Assembly: GCF_025917315.1 (NCBI RefSeq)
Contig: NZ_CP080627.1
Span: forward strand, 186,001 to 250,000
Length of the DNA stretch: 64,000 nt
Reading direction: 5' to 3'
From: Halomonas qaidamensis
GTDB taxonomy: Bacteria > Pseudomonadota > Gammaproteobacteria > Pseudomonadales > Halomonadaceae
Part shown: one piece after another, positions 1-15,604 of the stretch
How the letters are laid out: every line of letters begins with the position of its first letter
How positions within the stretch are numbered: position 1 is the first letter of the stretch
Translations under genes and position numbers: made by a program
Notes under the pieces: model-generated
Told to the model about the DNA's origin: nothing
The model's database searches: none
The model's input: only the letters and a program-made list of their open reading frames with translations

Positions 1-336
1 GCTATGCGTGTTGTTGGTCAGTTGGGTCAAATTCTTGGTCCGCGCGGCCTGATGCCTAACCCGAAAGTTGGCACCGTTACACCTGACGTTGCTACTGCGG
101 TTAAAAATGCTAAGGCGGGTCAGGTGCGTTTCCGTACCGACAAAAACGGCATTATCCACACAACGTTGGGTAAGGCTGATTTTGAAGCATCCGCTGTTCT
201 GGGTAACCTGGAAGCGCTGGTTGCTGACCTTAAGAGACTCAAGCCGAGCTCTTCTAAAGGTATCTACTTTAAGAAAGTCACCCTGTCCACTACCATGGGC
301 CCAGGTCTGACTATCGACCACTCTGCGTTGGTATAA
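1..336 (+). CDS. rplA: 50S ribosomal protein L1, C-terminal part (truncated by window edge)
   Basis: This is the C-terminal 111 codons of L1, which binds 23S rRNA at the L1 stalk and in gammaproteobacteria represses its own rplK-rplA mRNA. The frame is open from base 1, so the start lies before the window. The segment [20 protein letters not shown] near the beginning is a strong L1 signature, and the reading frame ends with the usual conserved tail. It precedes rplJ, as in the rplKA-rplJL-rpoBC arrangement of other gammaproteobacteria. Confidence 0.98.
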   Translation, partial: AMRVVGQLGQILGPRGLMPNPKVGTVTPDVATAVKNAKAGQVRFRTDKNGIIHTTLGKADFEASAVLGNLEALVADLKRLKPSSSKGIYFKKVTLSTTMGPGLTIDHSALV

Positions 337-643
337 GCAAGTAGTCGTACGTTTCGTAAGAGCTGATTAAGTAAGAACCGAGCAAGAACTTTGCGGTCCC
401 CTGTGAATGCGTAAGCCAAGCAGGGCATCGTCAAAGACCGCAGGTGCCGCATCTTTTAAGGGTGCGGCTTAATCGCCCTAAAAGCGCCTGCGCAGATGGT
501 GTGGCCGCCAGTTGGTTGAGGTTTTTAGCCAAACCGCTTTCTGGTGAGCACCATCCCCCAAGGCTTCCAGCGTTGTTTTTCGTCTGGAAGAGATGGTAAC
601 CACCGGAGCCTGTTGTGGGTTCCGGCACGAAGGAGTGATCACT
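337..643 (+). promoter_or_regulatory. rplJ leader region (candidate L10/L12 autoregulatory leader)
   Basis: A 307-base gene-free stretch between rplA and rplJ. It contains a strong hairpin at 446-468 (GCCGCA pairing with TGCGGC) and further GC-rich complementary segments. In gammaproteobacteria the equivalent leader carries the rplJ promoter and an RNA fold bound by the L10-(L12)4 complex, which represses translation of rplJL. The position and length fit that element. The assignment is by position and visible hairpins, not by covariance matching. Confidence 0.6.
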
Positions 644-1147
644 GTGCCACTAGCACTTGAAGGCAAGAAAGCGATTGTTGCCGAGGTCAGTGAAGCGGCC
701 AAGGGCGCACTCTCCGTCGTAGTTGCCGATTCTCGCGGCGTTACAGTCGGTAAAATGACCGACCTGCGTAAGCAAGCGCGTGAGAATGGCGTCCAGCTGC
801 GTGTTGTTCGCAACACTCTGGCACGCCGCGCCCTCGAAGGTACTCAGTGGGAGTGCCTGAACGAGAGCTTTGTTGGTCCTACTCTGCTGGCTTTCTCTAC
901 TGACCACCCGGGCGCTGCTGCTCGTTTGTTCAAAGAGTTTGCAAAGCAAGATCAGAACTTCGAAGTGAAGGCGCTGGCCTACGAAGGTGAGCTGATTCCG
1001 GCTGCTGACATCGATCGTCTGGCAACCCTACCGACTTACGACGAAGCTATTGCCAAGTTGATGTCGGTAATGAAAGAAGCCTCCGCTGGCAAGCTGGTTC
1101 GTACTCTGGCCGCCCTGCGCGATCAGAAGCAAGAAGAAGCTGCATAA
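644..1147 (+). CDS. rplJ: 50S ribosomal protein L10
   Basis: L10 anchors the L7/L12 stalk to the large subunit and, with L12, represses its own operon. The 167-residue product has the typical beginning ([16 protein letters not shown]) and the family stretch [20 protein letters not shown] chose the GTG at 644 because it has a good Shine-Dalgarno (AAGGAG at 630-635) and matches the family length; an upstream in-frame ATG at 593 would add 17 foreign residues. The next gene is rplL. Confidence 0.97.
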   Translation: MPLALEGKKAIVAEVSEAAKGALSVVVADSRGVTVGKMTDLRKQARENGVQLRVVRNTLARRALEGTQWECLNESFVGPTLLAFSTDHPGAAARLFKEFAKQDQNFEVKALAYEGELIPAADIDRLATLPTYDEAIAKLMSVMKEASAGKLVRTLAALRDQKQEEAA

Positions 1148-1259
1148 GCAGGCCTTTTTGCAAGCAGTCTGTGCTGCATAAGCAGGGCGCTGCTTGAACC
1201 ATGCAATGAATCCTGAGCACTCGGCAAACCGAGGCTCCCGCAAAGTTAGGAACGAGACA

Positions 1260-1631
1260 ATGGCACTGACCAAAGACGATATCATCAATGCTGTAGCCGA
1301 CATGTCCGTAATGGAAGTTGTCGAGCTAATCGAAGCAATGGAAGAGAAATTCGGTGTTTCTGCAGCAGCAGCCGTAATGGCTGGCCCGGCTGCAGGCGGC
1401 GAAGCAGCTGCTGAAGAGCAGACTGAATTTGATCTGGTACTGACCTCTGCTGGTGACAAGAAAGTTAACGTCATCAAAGCAGTTCGTGAAATCACTGGTC
1501 TTGGCCTGAAAGAAGCCAAGGGCGCAGTTGATGGCGCGCCAGCTACTATCAAAGAAGCAATGTCTAAAGAAGACGCTGAAGCAGCTAAAACCAAGCTGGA
1601 AGAAGCGGGCGCAAGCGTCGAGCTCAAGTAA
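1260..1631 (+). CDS. rplL: 50S ribosomal protein L7/L12
   Basis: The stalk protein that recruits and activates translational GTPases. The 123-residue product has an N-terminal dimerisation part, an Ala-rich hinge around residues 38-55 and the globular C-terminal domain ([19 protein letters not shown]...). The ATG at 1260 is preceded by AGGAA; a longer in-frame ORF begins at 1194 but adds non-family sequence. It is followed by a strong attenuator-like hairpin before rpoB. Confidence 0.98.
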   Translation: MALTKDDIINAVADMSVMEVVELIEAMEEKFGVSAAAAVMAGPAAGGEAAAEEQTEFDLVLTSAGDKKVNVIKAVREITGLGLKEAKGAVDGAPATIKEAMSKEDAEAAKTKLEEAGASVELK

Positions 1632-1671
1632 TTCTTGTGCTGACGGCTTTACGCGCTGCGTAAGCTTCCAC

Positions 1672-1707
1672 GGCTGGCGGCGGGCTTATCCCGCTGCCGG
1701 CCTTTTT
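1672..1707 (+). terminator. Intrinsic terminator or attenuator between rplL and rpoB
   Basis: A stem of about 13 pairs (GGCTGGCGGCGGG against CCCGCTGCCGGCC, closed by two G-U pairs) is followed by TTTTT. In E. coli the same gap contains a partial attenuator that lowers rpoBC transcription relative to rplJL. The position here suggests the same role, though partial readthrough cannot be judged from sequence. Confidence 0.8.
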
Positions 1708-1981
1708 CTGTTGTATCATGTTGCTTGGCAGCATTGCAGCAGAAAAGCTGCCGTATAAAGCAGCAAAACAGTAAGACCGTTGTTGTGAAGCGTAAGTTGT
1801 GAAGCGTAAGTTGTGAGCGCGAGTGATAGCAAAGCGCTAACAGCACTACTGTAACACTGTTATCTATCAAGATTTTTGACGGCGAGCTACCGATTTAGGA
1901 GCTTGCTGTCTGCGTCTGAAACGCCCGCGGGGCAGATGACCACGCATCGGTCACCCATGGTGAACAAGCTGGGGAATACAG
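1708..1981 (+). other. rpoB 5' leader, with a 14-bp tandem duplication
   Basis: The rest of the 350-base gap before rpoB. It holds a perfect tandem duplication of TTGTGAAGCGTAAG (1783-1796 and 1797-1810) followed by a partial third copy (TTGTGAGCG). No convincing ORF is seen. It probably forms a long rpoB 5' leader after the attenuator. Confidence 0.5.
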
Positions 1982-4900
1982 ATGGCTTACTCATATACTG
2001 AGAAAAAACGCATCCGCAAGGATTTCGGCAAACTGCCCCAAGTGATGGATGTGCCTTACTTGCTGGCCATCCAGCTTGATTCCTACTACGACTTTCTCCA
2101 GCAGGATCGTTCGCCCGACGAGCGCCACGAGATTGGTCTGCACGCGGCGTTTAAGTCCGTGTTTCCGATCGAGAGTTTCTCTGGGAATGCGGCGCTGGAG
2201 TATGTCAGCTACCGTTTCGGCACGCCGGCGTTCGATGTAAAAGAGTGTCAGCTGCGTGGCGTGACCTATTCCGCCCCGCTGCGTGTCAAGGTTCGCTTGA
2301 TCATCTATGATCGCGACTCCTCGAACAAGGCAATCAAGGATATTAAAGAGCAGGAAGTCTACATGGGGGAAATCCCCCTGATGACCGAGAACGGTACCTT
2401 TGTTATCAATGGTACTGAGCGGGTTATCGTTTCTCAGCTCCACCGTTCGCCGGGTGTGTTCTTTGATCACGACAAAGGTAAGAGCCACTCCTCAGGCAAG
2501 CTGCTCTACTCTGCCCGAGTGATTCCTTATCGTGGTTCCTGGTTGGACTTCGAATTTGACCCTAAAGATAACGTCTTTGTGCGTATTGACCGTCGCCGGA
2601 AACTTCCTGCGTCAGTGTTAATGCGTGCCTTGGGTATGAATACCGAAGAGATCCTTGCGGAGTTTTTCGAAACTAGCAAGTTTAGCATTGAGAAAACCGG
2701 CTTCTTTGTAGAGCTGGTGCCGTCACGTCTGCGCGGTGAAACCGCTACCTTCGACATTAAAGATGGCGAAGGTAATGTCATTGTTGAAGAAGGGCGTCGT
2801 ATTACCCAGAAGCACATCCGTCAGCTGGAAAAAGCTGGTCTGGATCGTCTGGAAATACCGATGGAGTATCTGTTTGGTAAAACGTTGGCCAAAGATCAGA
2901 TCGATACTAAAACTGGCGAGCTGATTTGTCCGTGTAATACCGAAATTACGCCTGAAGTACTCGAGCGTATGGCGCAGGGTGGCATCACCCACATCGAAAC
3001 GCTCTACACCAACGACCTCGACTGTGGTTCGTTTATTTCCGATACGCTGAAGCTAGATTCTACAGGCTCTGCGCTTGAAGCGTTGGTTGAAATTTACCGC
3101 ATGATGCGCCCTGGTGAGCCGCCTACTAAAGAGGCTGCTGAGACGCTGTTTAACAACCTGTTCTTCAGCGAAGATCGCTACGACCTGTCAGGCGTAGGTC
3201 GTATGAAGTTCAACCGCCGACTGCGTCGCGATACCGACACAGGCTCTGGCGTACTGGATCGTAAAGACATTCTTGATGTTCTACGCGAGCTGATCAATAT
3301 CCGTAACGGCTTCGGTGACGTTGACGATATCGATCACTTGGGCAACCGCCGTATTCGCTGCGTTGGCGAAATGGCAGAAAACCAGTTCCGCGTTGGCTTG
3401 GTTCGTGTAGAGCGTGCGGTGAAAGAACGTCTTTCCATGGCGGAAAGCGAAGGCCTGATGCCGCAAGATCTGATCAACGCTAAGCCGGTCGCGGCAGCGG
3501 TGAAAGAGTTCTTCGGTTCTAGCCAGCTTTCCCAGTTTATGGATCAGAACAACCCGCTTTCTGAGGTTACCCACAAGCGCCGTGTGTCTGCACTCGGCCC
3601 AGGTGGTTTGACCCGTGAGCGTGCTGGCTTCGAAGTGCGCGACGTACACGCCACGCACTATGGTCGCCTTTGCCCGATTGAAACGCCGGAAGGCCCGAAC
3701 ATCGGTTTGATTAACTCGTTGGCGACGTACAGTCACACCAACAGCTATGGCTTCCTCGAAACGCCATACCGTAAGGTCAACGCTGGGCAAGTGACAGACG
3801 ATATCGTTCACCTGTCGGCGATTGAAGAGGGCGACTTTGTTATTGCCCAGGCATCTGCTGGTGTGGATGAGTCCAACAGGCTGAGTGATGACTTGGTTCA
3901 GGTGCGTCACCGTGGTGAAACCACCTTTATGCGTCCTGAGCAAGTCACGCTAATGGATGTGTCGCCGCGTCAGGTAGTTTCGGTAGCAGCTGCATTGATT
4001 CCGTTCCTGGAACACGATGATGCTAACCGTGCCTTGATGGGTGCGAACATGCAGCGTCAGGCGGTACCGACCCTGCGCGCTGACAAGCCGTTAGTGGGCA
4101 CCGGTATGGAGCGCTTTGTTGCGCGTGACTCTGGCGTTTGCGCCGTGGCACGTCGTGGTGGTGTGATCGACTCGGTTGACGCGCGTCGTGTGGTGGTGCG
4201 AGTGCATGAAGATGAAATCATCGGCGGCGAAGCTGGTGTTGATATCTACAACCTGACCAAGTACACCCGTTCTAACCAGAACACCTGTATGAACCAGCGC
4301 CCCATTGTGCGCCCTGGTGACAGCGTAGCCCGTGGCGATATTCTTGCTGACGGCCCGTCTGTTGACATGGGTGATTTGGCGCTAGGTCAGAACATGCGCA
4401 TCGCGTTCATGCCCTGGAACGGTTACAACTTTGAGGACTCCATCCTGCTATCTGAGCGGGTGGTTCAAGAAGACCGCTTTACTACAATTCATATTCAGGA
4501 GCTGACCTGTGTATCACGCGATACCAAGTTAGGGCCGGAAGAGATCACCGCCGATATTCCCAATGTTGGGGAGTCTGCGCTGGGTAAGTTGGACGAAGCT
4601 GGTGTTGTTTATATCGGTGCTGAAGTTGGCCCCGGCGATATTCTGGTCGGTAAGGTAACACCGAAAGGTGAGACCCAGCTGACGCCGGAAGAAAAGCTTC
4701 TGCGTGCCATCTTCGGTGAGAAAGCATCTGACGTTAAAGACACGTCGCTGCGCGCGCCGACTGGTATGAAAGGTACCGTCATCGACGTTCAGGTATTTAC
4801 CCGCGACGGCGTTGAAAAAGACTCTCGTGCGCTTGCTATCGAACAGATGCAGCTGGATGAAGTGCGTAAAGATCTTCAGGAAACCTATCGTATTGCTGAA

Positions 4901-6058
4901 GACGCTACCTTTGAGCGCCTGAAGCGTACATTGGAAGGTCAGGCTGTTAATGGCGGCCCGAACCTGAAGAAAGGCGATGTACTTGACGAGGCTTACCTCG
5001 ACGAACTGCCGCGCCAGCAGTGGTTCAAACTGCGTATGCAGGATGAGGCTTATAACGAGCTGTTGGCTCAAGCCGATGAGCAACTCGAAAACCGCCGTAA
5101 AGAGATGGACGAGCGCTTTGAAGATAAGAAGCGCAAGCTGACCCAGGGCGATGATCTCGCACCGGGCGTGCTGAAAATCGTCAAGGTTTACATGGCGGTT
5201 AAGCGTCGCATTCAGCCAGGCGACAAGATGGCAGGCCGTCACGGTAACAAAGGTGTTATCTCAGCGATTATGCCCATCGAAGATATGCCGTTCGATGAGA
5301 AGGGCGAGCCGGTTGATGTGGTATTGAACCCGCTGGGTGTTCCGTCGCGGATGAACGTTGGTCAGATTCTTGAAACTCACCTGGGCATGGCTGCCCGCGG
5401 TTTGGGTGTCAAGATCGACGCGATGCTACGCGATGCACGTGGTCAGCAAGTTGCTGAAATTCGTGACTTCCTAGGCCAGATATATAACACGCCAGGAACC
5501 CGTGTTGAGGATATTGATTCGTTAAGTGATGAAGAGATCATTGCGCTAGCGAAAAACCTCAAAGGCGGTGTACCTATGGCAACGCCGGTATTTGACGGTG
5601 CTAAAGAGCACGAGATCAAACACCTGCTGAAGCTTGCTGACATTCCTGAGTCTGGACAGATGACGCTGTACGATGGCCGTACTGGCGATGCGTTTGACCG
5701 CTCGGTGACCGTTGGCTACATGTACATGCTCAAGCTGAACCACTTGGTAGACGACAAGATGCACGCGCGCTCTACCGGTTCTTACTCGCTAGTGACTCAG
5801 CAGCCGCTGGGTGGTAAGGCGCAGTTCGGTGGTCAGCGCTTTGGTGAGATGGAAGTGTGGGCGCTGGAAGCTTACGGTGCCGCGTATACGCTGCAAGAGA
5901 TGCTCACCGTCAAGTCGGACGACGTCGAAGGCCGCACCAAGATGTATAAAAACATCGTGGATGGCGACCACACCATGCAGGCAGGCATGCCGGAATCCTT
6001 CAACGTACTCGTGAAGGAAATCCGCTCGCTGGGCATCGATATCGAGTTAGAGAGCTAG
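1982..6058 (+). CDS. rpoB: RNA polymerase beta subunit
   Basis: The 1358-residue beta subunit of RNA polymerase. The rifampicin-pocket region [20 protein letters not shown] lies at about residues 512-531. The positions equivalent to E. coli D516, H526 and S531 are the sensitive wild-type residues (D521, H531, S536 here). The C-terminal part carries the conserved basic segment around [12 protein letters not shown], which contributes to the active centre. rpoC starts 10 bases after the stop. Confidence 0.99.
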   Translation: MAYSYTEKKRIRKDFGKLPQVMDVPYLLAIQLDSYYDFLQQDRSPDERHEIGLHAAFKSVFPIESFSGNAALEYVSYRFGTPAFDVKECQLRGVTYSAPLRVKVRLIIYDRDSSNKAIKDIKEQEVYMGEIPLMTENGTFVINGTERVIVSQLHRSPGVFFDHDKGKSHSSGKLLYSARVIPYRGSWLDFEFDPKDNVFVRIDRRRKLPASVLMRALGMNTEEILAEFFETSKFSIEKTGFFVELVPSRLRGETATFDIKDGEGNVIVEEGRRITQKHIRQLEKAGLDRLEIPMEYLFGKTLAKDQIDTKTGELICPCNTEITPEVLERMAQGGITHIETLYTNDLDCGSFISDTLKLDSTGSALEALVEIYRMMRPGEPPTKEAAETLFNNLFFSEDRYDLSGVGRMKFNRRLRRDTDTGSGVLDRKDILDVLRELINIRNGFGDVDDIDHLGNRRIRCVGEMAENQFRVGLVRVERAVKERLSMAESEGLMPQDLINAKPVAAAVKEFFGSSQLSQFMDQNNPLSEVTHKRRVSALGPGGLTRERAGFEVRDVHATHYGRLCPIETPEGPNIGLINSLATYSHTNSYGFLETPYRKVNAGQVTDDIVHLSAIEEGDFVIAQASAGVDESNRLSDDLVQVRHRGETTFMRPEQVTLMDVSPRQVVSVAAALIPFLEHDDANRALMGANMQRQAVPTLRADKPLVGTGMERFVARDSGVCAVARRGGVIDSVDARRVVVRVHEDEIIGGEAGVDIYNLTKYTRSNQNTCMNQRPIVRPGDSVARGDILADGPSVDMGDLALGQNMRIAFMPWNGYNFEDSILLSERVVQEDRFTTIHIQELTCVSRDTKLGPEEITADIPNVGESALGKLDEAGVVYIGAEVGPGDILVGKVTPKGETQLTPEEKLLRAIFGEKASDVKDTSLRAPTGMKGTVIDVQVFTRDGVEKDSRALAIEQMQLDEVRKDLQETYRIAEDATFERLKRTLEGQAVNGGPNLKKGDVLDEAYLDELPRQQWFKLRMQDEAYNELLAQADEQLENRRKEMDERFEDKKRKLTQGDDLAPGVLKIVKVYMAVKRRIQPGDKMAGRHGNKGVISAIMPIEDMPFDEKGEPVDVVLNPLGVPSRMNVGQILETHLGMAARGLGVKIDAMLRDARGQQVAEIRDFLGQIYNTPGTRVEDIDSLSDEEIIALAKNLKGGVPMATPVFDGAKEHEIKHLLKLADIPESGQMTLYDGRTGDAFDRSVTVGYMYMLKLNHLVDDKMHARSTGSYSLVTQQPLGGKAQFGGQRFGEMEVWALEAYGAAYTLQEMLTVKSDDVEGRTKMYKNIVDGDHTMQAGMPESFNVLVKEIRSLGIDIELES

Positions 6059-6068
6059 GAGCCGTCCC

Positions 6069-10283
<4,215 letters not shown>

Positions 10284-10332
10284 TTAGCGGTAAGGCAAAC
10301 GAGTAACAACGAGTCGCTGGTCCTTATGGCGC

Positions 10333-10362
10333 AGTCTTGCTGGTTAAACCGCCAGCAAGACT
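10333..10362 (+). terminator. Perfect 11-bp hairpin after rpoC without a T-tract
   Basis: AGTCTTGCTGG pairs perfectly with CCAGCAAGACT across an 8-base loop. The 3' arm runs into the -35 box of the rpsL promoter and no run of T follows. It may be a weak rpoBC terminator, an RNA processing site, or a protein site. The hairpin is visible; its function is inferred. Confidence 0.45.
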
Positions 10363-10391
10363 TGACGTCACCTAGGGTCAGCCTTTAGAAT
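10362..10391 (+). promoter_or_regulatory. Sigma-70 promoter for the str operon (rpsL)
   Basis: TTGACG (10362-10367) and TAGAAT (10386-10391) are separated by 18 bases. They stand about 90 bases before rpsL and after the rpoC hairpin, which separates rpsL-rpsG-fusA-tuf transcription from rpoBC. Confidence 0.7.
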
Positions 10392-10481
10392 GCGCAGCCT
10401 TTAACAGTGGGGCGGGTGCGCCCGCATCCGCTGCTCGTATTTGTTGAAAGGCCAGGCAACCATTGGAGTCAGCTAAACACC

Positions 10482-10856
10482 ATGGCAACGATTAATCAGC
10501 TAGTGCGCAAGCCGCGCAAGCGCCCCGTCACTAAGAGTGACGTACCTGCGCTTCAGGCATGCCCGCAAAAGCGCGGCGTATGTACGCGCGTTTATACTAC
10601 TACCCCTAAGAAGCCGAACTCGGCCCTGCGTAAGGTTTGCCGTGTGCGCCTTACCAACGGTTTCGAAGTGTCTTCTTACATTGGTGGTGAAGGTCACAAC
10701 CTGCAAGAGCACTCTGTTGTTCTGATCCGTGGCGGTCGTGTAAAGGATTTGCCAGGTGTGCGTTATCACACCGTTCGTGGCGCACTCGACACCTCCGGCG
10801 TACAGAACCGTAAGCAGGGTCGTTCTAAGTACGGTACCAAGCGTCCGAAGTCCTAA
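10482..10856 (+). CDS. rpsL: 30S ribosomal protein S12
   Basis: The 124-residue decoding-centre protein. The streptomycin loops [12 protein letters not shown] and the later [14 protein letters not shown] are intact and carry the usual sensitive residues. The ATG at 10482 matches the family N-terminus ([13 protein letters not shown]); an upstream in-frame start would extend it with unrelated sequence. It is the first gene of the str operon. Confidence 0.98.
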   Translation: MATINQLVRKPRKRPVTKSDVPALQACPQKRGVCTRVYTTTPKKPNSALRKVCRVRLTNGFEVSSYIGGEGHNLQEHSVVLIRGGRVKDLPGVRYHTVRGALDTSGVQNRKQGRSKYGTKRPKS

Positions 10857-10997
10857 GGCGTCTTGTTGCAGCGTTTTACGATGCTGTGTTGTTACCTTAA
10901 TACGAATATGACGGTCTGATAAGAGTAAGGTCGGGCGGTGCAATTAGCACACATTAGTTCCGGGTTTACCTGAAGGATCCTTAATTGAGGGCTTATC

Positions 10998-11468
10998 ATG
11001 CCTAGAAGAAGAGTTGTAGCTAAACGCGAAATCCTGCCGGATCCTAAGTTCGGAAGTGAGCGTCTGGCGAAGTTCATGAACCATCTGATGGTCAGCGGCA
11101 AGAAGTCCATAGCTGAGCGCATCGTCTACGGTGCGTTGGACAAGGTTGCCGAGCGTAGTAATGAAGAGCCGCTGGAAATCTTCGACAAAGCGCTGGAAAC
11201 CATCCAGCCGATGGTCGAAGTTAAGTCGCGCCGCGTTGGTGGTGCGACCTATCAGGTGCCGGTCGAAGTTCGTCCTTCGCGTCGCCAAGCCCTAGCAATG
11301 CGCTGGTTGGTGGACGCTGCGCGTCGCCGCGGTGAAAAAACGATGGTTCAGCGCCTGGCAGGTGAAATGCTGGATGCCGCTGAAGGCAAAGGCTCGGCTG
11401 TTAAGAAGCGTGAAGATGTGCATCGTATGGCAGAAGCCAACAAGGCCTTCTCTCACTATCGTTTCTAA
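10998..11468 (+). CDS. rpsG: 30S ribosomal protein S7
   Basis: The 156-residue primary assembly protein of the 30S head ([20 protein letters not shown]...). In E. coli S7 represses translation of the str mRNA by binding the rpsL-rpsG spacer. The spacer here is 141 bases, long enough for such a site, but I cannot identify the fold. fusA follows after 167 bases. Confidence 0.98.
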   Translation: MPRRRVVAKREILPDPKFGSERLAKFMNHLMVSGKKSIAERIVYGALDKVAERSNEEPLEIFDKALETIQPMVEVKSRRVGGATYQVPVEVRPSRRQALAMRWLVDAARRRGEKTMVQRLAGEMLDAAEGKGSAVKKREDVHRMAEANKAFSHYRF

Positions 11469-11547
11469 ACTCGGCGTTTCTAAGTATGTATTCATTTTTG
11501 CTGGTTGCGCTGCGTTAAAGAATTTTTTCGCCATGTTGCAACACGTC

Positions 11548-11571
11548 GCCGCTATCGTTGTCGATGGCGGC
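11548..11571 (+). other. 10-bp hairpin in the rpsG-fusA spacer
   Basis: GCCGCTATCG pairs with CGATGGCGGC around a TTGT loop, one G-U pair included. No T-tract follows, so it is not a standard terminator. It lies about 65 bases before the fusA start and could be an RNA stability or translational control element. Function is inferred from position only. Confidence 0.4.
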
Positions 11572-11635
11572 AGTAGCATACGCAAAATGAATACTGCTGA
11601 ATTAACGAGCATCGCCAACTAACGGGAGCTTCACC

Positions 11636-13759
11636 GTGGCACGCAAGACTCCACTTAATCGTTATCGCAATATCGGTATCGTCGCTCACGTTGACGCGGG
11701 TAAAACCACGACAACGGAACGCGTACTGTTTTATACCGGTCTTTCCCACAAAGTGGGTGAAGTACACGACGGTGCTGCGACGACAGACTGGATGGAGCAG
11801 GAGCAAGAGCGTGGTATTACAATCACCTCTGCTGCTGTTACCACCTTCTGGCAAGGTATGAGCAAGCAGTTTGACGAGCATCGCATCAATATCATTGATA
11901 CGCCTGGACACGTTGACTTCACAATCGAAGTTGAGCGTTCTTTGCGTGTTCTTGATGGTGCTGTCGTTGTACTGTGTGGCTCTTCCGGCGTTCAGCCGCA
12001 GACCGAAACTGTTTGGCGTCAGGCCAATAAGTATGAAGTTCCGCGTATGGTATTCGTCAACAAGATGGACCGTACCGGCGCTGATTTCTTTATGGTCGTT
12101 GACCAGCTTAAAGAGCGCTTGGGGGCTAACGCTGTGCCAATCCAGATCAACTGGGGCACAGAAGAAGACTTCAAAGGCGTCATCGACTTGATCCAGATGA
12201 AGGCCATCCTGTGGGATGAGGCGAGTCTGGGTATGAACTTTGATCTCGTTGATATTCCGGCTGAGTTGCAAGAAACAGCTGAAACATACCGCGAGCAAAT
12301 GATTGAAGCCGCTGCCGAAGGCTCTGAAGAGCTGATGGACAAGTATTTAGAAGGCGGTGAGCTGACAGTTGAAGAGATCAAGGCTGGTCTTCGTGCGCGT
12401 ACGTTAGCAAACGACATTGTTCTGGTTACCTGTGGTTCTGCATTTAAGAACAAAGGTGTTCAGGCAGTGCTCGACGGTATTATCGAATACATGCCTTCGC
12501 CGACAGAAGTTAAAGCGATCGAAGGTGAGCTTGACGATAAAGACGGTACCATCGCTACTCGTGTAGCCGATGATAGCGCACCGTTCGCAGCGTTGGCGTT
12601 TAAGATCGCTACCGACCCCTTCGTTGGTACCTTGACCTTTATCCGCGTCTACTCGGGCGTTCTTAAATCTGGTGACGGCGTTTACAACTCCGTTAAGCAG
12701 AAGAAAGAGCGTGTTGGCCGTATTGTTCAGATGCACGCCAACTCGCGCGAAGAGATTAAAGAGATTCTGGCGGGTGATATCGCAGCGTGTATCGGTCTGA
12801 AAGACGTGACCACGGGCGACACTCTATGTGATATCGATAACAAAATTGTTCTCGAACGCATGGAATTCCCGGATCCGGTTATCTCGGTAGCGGTTGAGCC
12901 GAAGTCGAAAGCTGACCAGGAAAAAATGGGTATCGCTCTGGGTAAATTGGCCCAGGAAGACCCTTCCTTCCAGGTTAAGACTGACGAAGAAACCGGCCAG
13001 ACCATTATTTCTGGTATGGGCGAGCTACACCTGGACATTATCGTTGACCGTATGCGTCGCGAGTTCAAGGTTGAAGCCAATATCGGCAAGCCTCAGGTTG
13101 CCTATCGTGAAACCATTCGCGGTAGTGTTGAGCAGGAAGGTAAGTTTGTACGTCAGTCAGGTGGCCGCGGTCAGTACGGTCATGTCTGGTTGCGTATCGA
13201 GCCGCTGGTAGCAGCAGAAAAGGGTGAAGGCGAAGGCGAAATTTTCTTCAAATTCAACTCTGAAATCGTAGGTGGTGCGGTTCCCAAAGAATACGTGCCT
13301 GCGGTTGAGAAGGGTGCCTACGAACAGCTCAAAAACGGTGTCATCGCGGGCTACCCGATGATCGACGTCAAGGTAACGCTGTTTGATGGTTCCTTCCACG
13401 ACGTGGACTCTAATGAGACTGCGTTCAAGATTGCTTCTTCTATGGCAGTGAAAGAAGGTGCCAGGAAGGCCAAGGCCGTGCTGCTGGAGCCGGTGATGAA
13501 GGTCGAAATCGTGACCCCCGAAGAATTTATGGGTGACGTCATGGGCGACCTGAGCCGTCGTCGCGGTCTGGTGCAGGGCATGGATGACTCCTCTTCTGGT
13601 AAAGTCATTCGTGCAACGGTGCCACTGGGTGAGATGTTCGGTTATGCAACCGACCTACGCTCGCAAACCCAGGGCCGCGCGAGCTACTCTATGGAGTTCG
13701 CGAAGTACGAGGAGGCGCCCTCCAGCGTCGTTGAAGCCGTCATCAATCAAAACGGTTAA
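11636..13759 (+). CDS. fusA: Elongation factor G
   Basis: The 707-residue translocation GTPase. The P-loop [12 protein letters not shown] is near residues 17-28, followed by the switch motif DTPGHVDFT and the specificity motif NKMD. Domains II-V fill the expected length. The GTG start at 11636 follows a GGGAG Shine-Dalgarno and gives the standard N-terminus ([14 protein letters not shown]). It is third in the str operon. Confidence 0.99.
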   Translation: MARKTPLNRYRNIGIVAHVDAGKTTTTERVLFYTGLSHKVGEVHDGAATTDWMEQEQERGITITSAAVTTFWQGMSKQFDEHRINIIDTPGHVDFTIEVERSLRVLDGAVVVLCGSSGVQPQTETVWRQANKYEVPRMVFVNKMDRTGADFFMVVDQLKERLGANAVPIQINWGTEEDFKGVIDLIQMKAILWDEASLGMNFDLVDIPAELQETAETYREQMIEAAAEGSEELMDKYLEGGELTVEEIKAGLRARTLANDIVLVTCGSAFKNKGVQAVLDGIIEYMPSPTEVKAIEGELDDKDGTIATRVADDSAPFAALAFKIATDPFVGTLTFIRVYSGVLKSGDGVYNSVKQKKERVGRIVQMHANSREEIKEILAGDIAACIGLKDVTTGDTLCDIDNKIVLERMEFPDPVISVAVEPKSKADQEKMGIALGKLAQEDPSFQVKTDEETGQTIISGMGELHLDIIVDRMRREFKVEANIGKPQVAYRETIRGSVEQEGKFVRQSGGRGQYGHVWLRIEPLVAAEKGEGEGEIFFKFNSEIVGGAVPKEYVPAVEKGAYEQLKNGVIAGYPMIDVKVTLFDGSFHDVDSNETAFKIASSMAVKEGARKAKAVLLEPVMKVEIVTPEEFMGDVMGDLSRRRGLVQGMDDSSSGKVIRATVPLGEMFGYATDLRSQTQGRASYSMEFAKYEEAPSSVVEAVINQNG

Positions 13760-13788
13760 CCGTTAGCTAACGTAAAGAGGTTATAGCA

Positions 13789-14982
13789 GTGGCTAAGGAA
13801 AAATTTGAACGTTCCAAACCGCACGTCAACGTCGGCACCATCGGTCACGTCGACCACGGTAAAACGACTCTGACAGCGGCCCTAACCCGCGTGTCTGCTG
13901 AGGTTTTCGGCGGTGACTGGCGTGAGTTTGATACCATCGATAACGCTCCTGAAGAGCGCGAGCGCGGTATCACCATCGCTACGTCTCACGTTGAGTACCA
14001 GTCTGAAGAGCGTCACTACGCACACGTTGACTGCCCGGGGCACGCTGACTACGTCAAGAACATGATCACCGGTGCTGCGCAGATGGACGGCGCAATCCTG
14101 GTATGTTCTGCTGCTGACGGCCCGATGCCGCAGACGCGTGAGCACATCCTACTGTCTCGTCAGGTTGGCGTTCCGTACATCGTTGTGTTCCTGAATAAAG
14201 CGGACATGGTCGATGACGAAGAGCTGCTTGAACTGGTTGAGATGGAAGTTCGCGAACTCCTCGACGAGTACGACTTCCCGGGTGACGACACGCCGATCAT
14301 CACTGGTTCTGCGCTGATGGCGCTGAACGGTGAAGACGAAAACGGCATGGGTACTACTGCTGTTGCGAATCTGATCAAAGCTCTGGATGAGTACATTCCT
14401 GAGCCGGAGCGTGCTATCGACCAGCCGTTCCTGATGCCGATCGAAGACGTGTTCTCTATCTCTGGCCGCGGTACTGTTGTTACCGGTCGTGTAGAGCGCG
14501 GTATCGTTAAAGCGGGCGAAGAAGTAGAAATCGTCGGTATTCGCGACACCACTAAAACCATCGTTACCGGTGTTGAAATGTTCCGTAAGCTGCTCGACGA
14601 AGGTCGTGCAGGTGAGAACGTTGGCGCCCTGCTGCGTGGTACTAAGCGTGATGACGTCGAGCGTGGCCAGGTTCTGGCTAAGCCAGGCACCATCAACCCG
14701 CACACTACCTTCGAAGCAGAAGTGTACGTGCTGTCCAAAGAAGAGGGTGGTCGTCACACGCCTTTCTTCAAGGGCTACCGTCCTCAGTTCTATTTCCGTA
14801 CCACTGACGTAACGGGAACTTGTGAACTGCCGGAAGGTGTTGAAATGGTAATGCCGGGCGACAACGTTAAGATGGTTGTTACCCTGATCGCTCCGATCGC
14901 TATGGACGACGGTCTGCGCTTCGCAATTCGCGAAGGTGGTCGTACCGTTGGTGCTGGCGTTGTTGCAAAAATCATCAAGTAA
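13789..14982 (+). CDS. tuf: Elongation factor Tu
   Basis: The 397-residue aminoacyl-tRNA carrier GTPase. The P-loop GHVDHGKTT, the [20 protein letters not shown] switch II region and NKADMVDD are intact. A GTG start at 13789 follows AGAGG. Many gammaproteobacteria have a second tuf copy elsewhere; only one is in this window. It ends the str operon at a strong terminator. Confidence 0.99.
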   Translation: MAKEKFERSKPHVNVGTIGHVDHGKTTLTAALTRVSAEVFGGDWREFDTIDNAPEERERGITIATSHVEYQSEERHYAHVDCPGHADYVKNMITGAAQMDGAILVCSAADGPMPQTREHILLSRQVGVPYIVVFLNKADMVDDEELLELVEMEVRELLDEYDFPGDDTPIITGSALMALNGEDENGMGTTAVANLIKALDEYIPEPERAIDQPFLMPIEDVFSISGRGTVVTGRVERGIVKAGEEVEIVGIRDTTKTIVTGVEMFRKLLDEGRAGENVGALLRGTKRDDVERGQVLAKPGTINPHTTFEAEVYVLSKEEGGRHTPFFKGYRPQFYFRTTDVTGTCELPEGVEMVMPGDNVKMVVTLIAPIAMDDGLRFAIREGGRTVGAGVVAKIIK

Positions 14983-15002
14983 GCTTGCTTGATTGATTGA
15001 TC

Positions 15003-15028
15003 AAGGGGGCTCGTTAGAGCCCCCTTTT
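15003..15028 (+). terminator. Intrinsic terminator of the str operon
   Basis: AAGGGGGCTC pairs with GAGCCCCCTT around a short loop, ending in TTTT. It cleanly separates tuf from the S10 promoter that begins 22 bases later. Confidence 0.93.
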
Positions 15029-15049
15029 CTGCGCACCAATAGCAAATGT

Positions 15050-15078
15050 TTGACATGGGCTTTTGGCGTGCCTATAAT
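15050..15078 (+). promoter_or_regulatory. Perfect-consensus sigma-70 promoter of the S10 operon
   Basis: TTGACA (15050-15055) and TATAAT (15073-15078) are separated by exactly 17 bases, matching consensus in both hexamers. Transcription should start near 15085, giving a leader of only about 58 nt before rpsJ. The leader holds a small hairpin GACGGC-TCGC-GCCGTC at 15103-15118. Confidence 0.92.
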
Positions 15079-15142
15079 GCGCATCCTTTGAATGCGTGGG
15101 TAGACGGCTCGCGCCGTCGACATCCATTGGAGTTTAGGGCAA

Positions 15143-15454
15143 ATGCAGAACCAAAAGATTCGCATTCGGTTGAAAGCGTTCGACCATCGCCTGATTGATC
15201 AGTCCACAGCGGAAATCGTTGAAACCGCTAAGCGTACTGGTGCTCAGGTTCGTGGTCCGATCCCGCTGCCGACCAACCGCGAGCGTTACACCATTCTGAT
15301 TTCACCGCACGTCAACAAAGATGCGCGTGACCAGTATGAGATTCGTACGCACAAGCGTGTGCTCGATATTGTTGAGCCAACCGAGAAAACTGTTGATGCA
15401 TTGATGAAGCTCGATCTCGCCGCTGGCGTAGACGTGCAAATCAAGCTCGACTAA
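15143..15454 (+). CDS. rpsJ: 30S ribosomal protein S10 (NusE)
   Basis: The 103-residue S10, which is also NusE in antitermination complexes with NusB and links transcription to translation through NusG. The sequence begins [20 protein letters not shown] as in the family. It is first in the S10 operon. A 150-base gap separates it from rplC, longer than the usual tight spacing. Confidence 0.98.
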   Translation: MQNQKIRIRLKAFDHRLIDQSTAEIVETAKRTGAQVRGPIPLPTNRERYTILISPHVNKDARDQYEIRTHKRVLDIVEPTEKTVDALMKLDLAAGVDVQIKLD

Positions 15455-15604
15455 TGACACTAGACACTCGCGGCCCAGCGCTCATTAATTTTTAGAATGA
15501 GCAGCAGCCGCCGCGCCGTGAGGCGCCACACAATGTGCTAGTGGAATGCTCTGGAAAGGGCAGCCATAGCGGGTGATAGCCCCGTACACTATAGGAGACT
15601 GAGT

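Noticed and set aside
593..643. Upstream ATG extension of rplJ
   Set aside because: Adds 17 residues unlike L10 and lies ahead of a strong ribosome site that points to the GTG at 644.
1028..1627. 199-codon antisense ORF over rplJ/rplL
   Set aside because: Its Ala/Ser-rich composition is the mirror of the Ala-rich rplL hinge; no start signal.
3281..3943. 220-codon ORF antisense to rpoB
   Set aside because: Shadow of a highly conserved gene, with no support of its own.
4529..5242. 237-codon ORF antisense to rpoB
   Set aside because: It lies entirely inside rpoB on the opposite strand, has no ribosome site and no recognisable product; long antisense ORFs are common under this codon usage.
10333..10362. 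rpoC hairpin as a certain terminator
   Set aside because: No T-tract follows, so it is listed only with low confidence.
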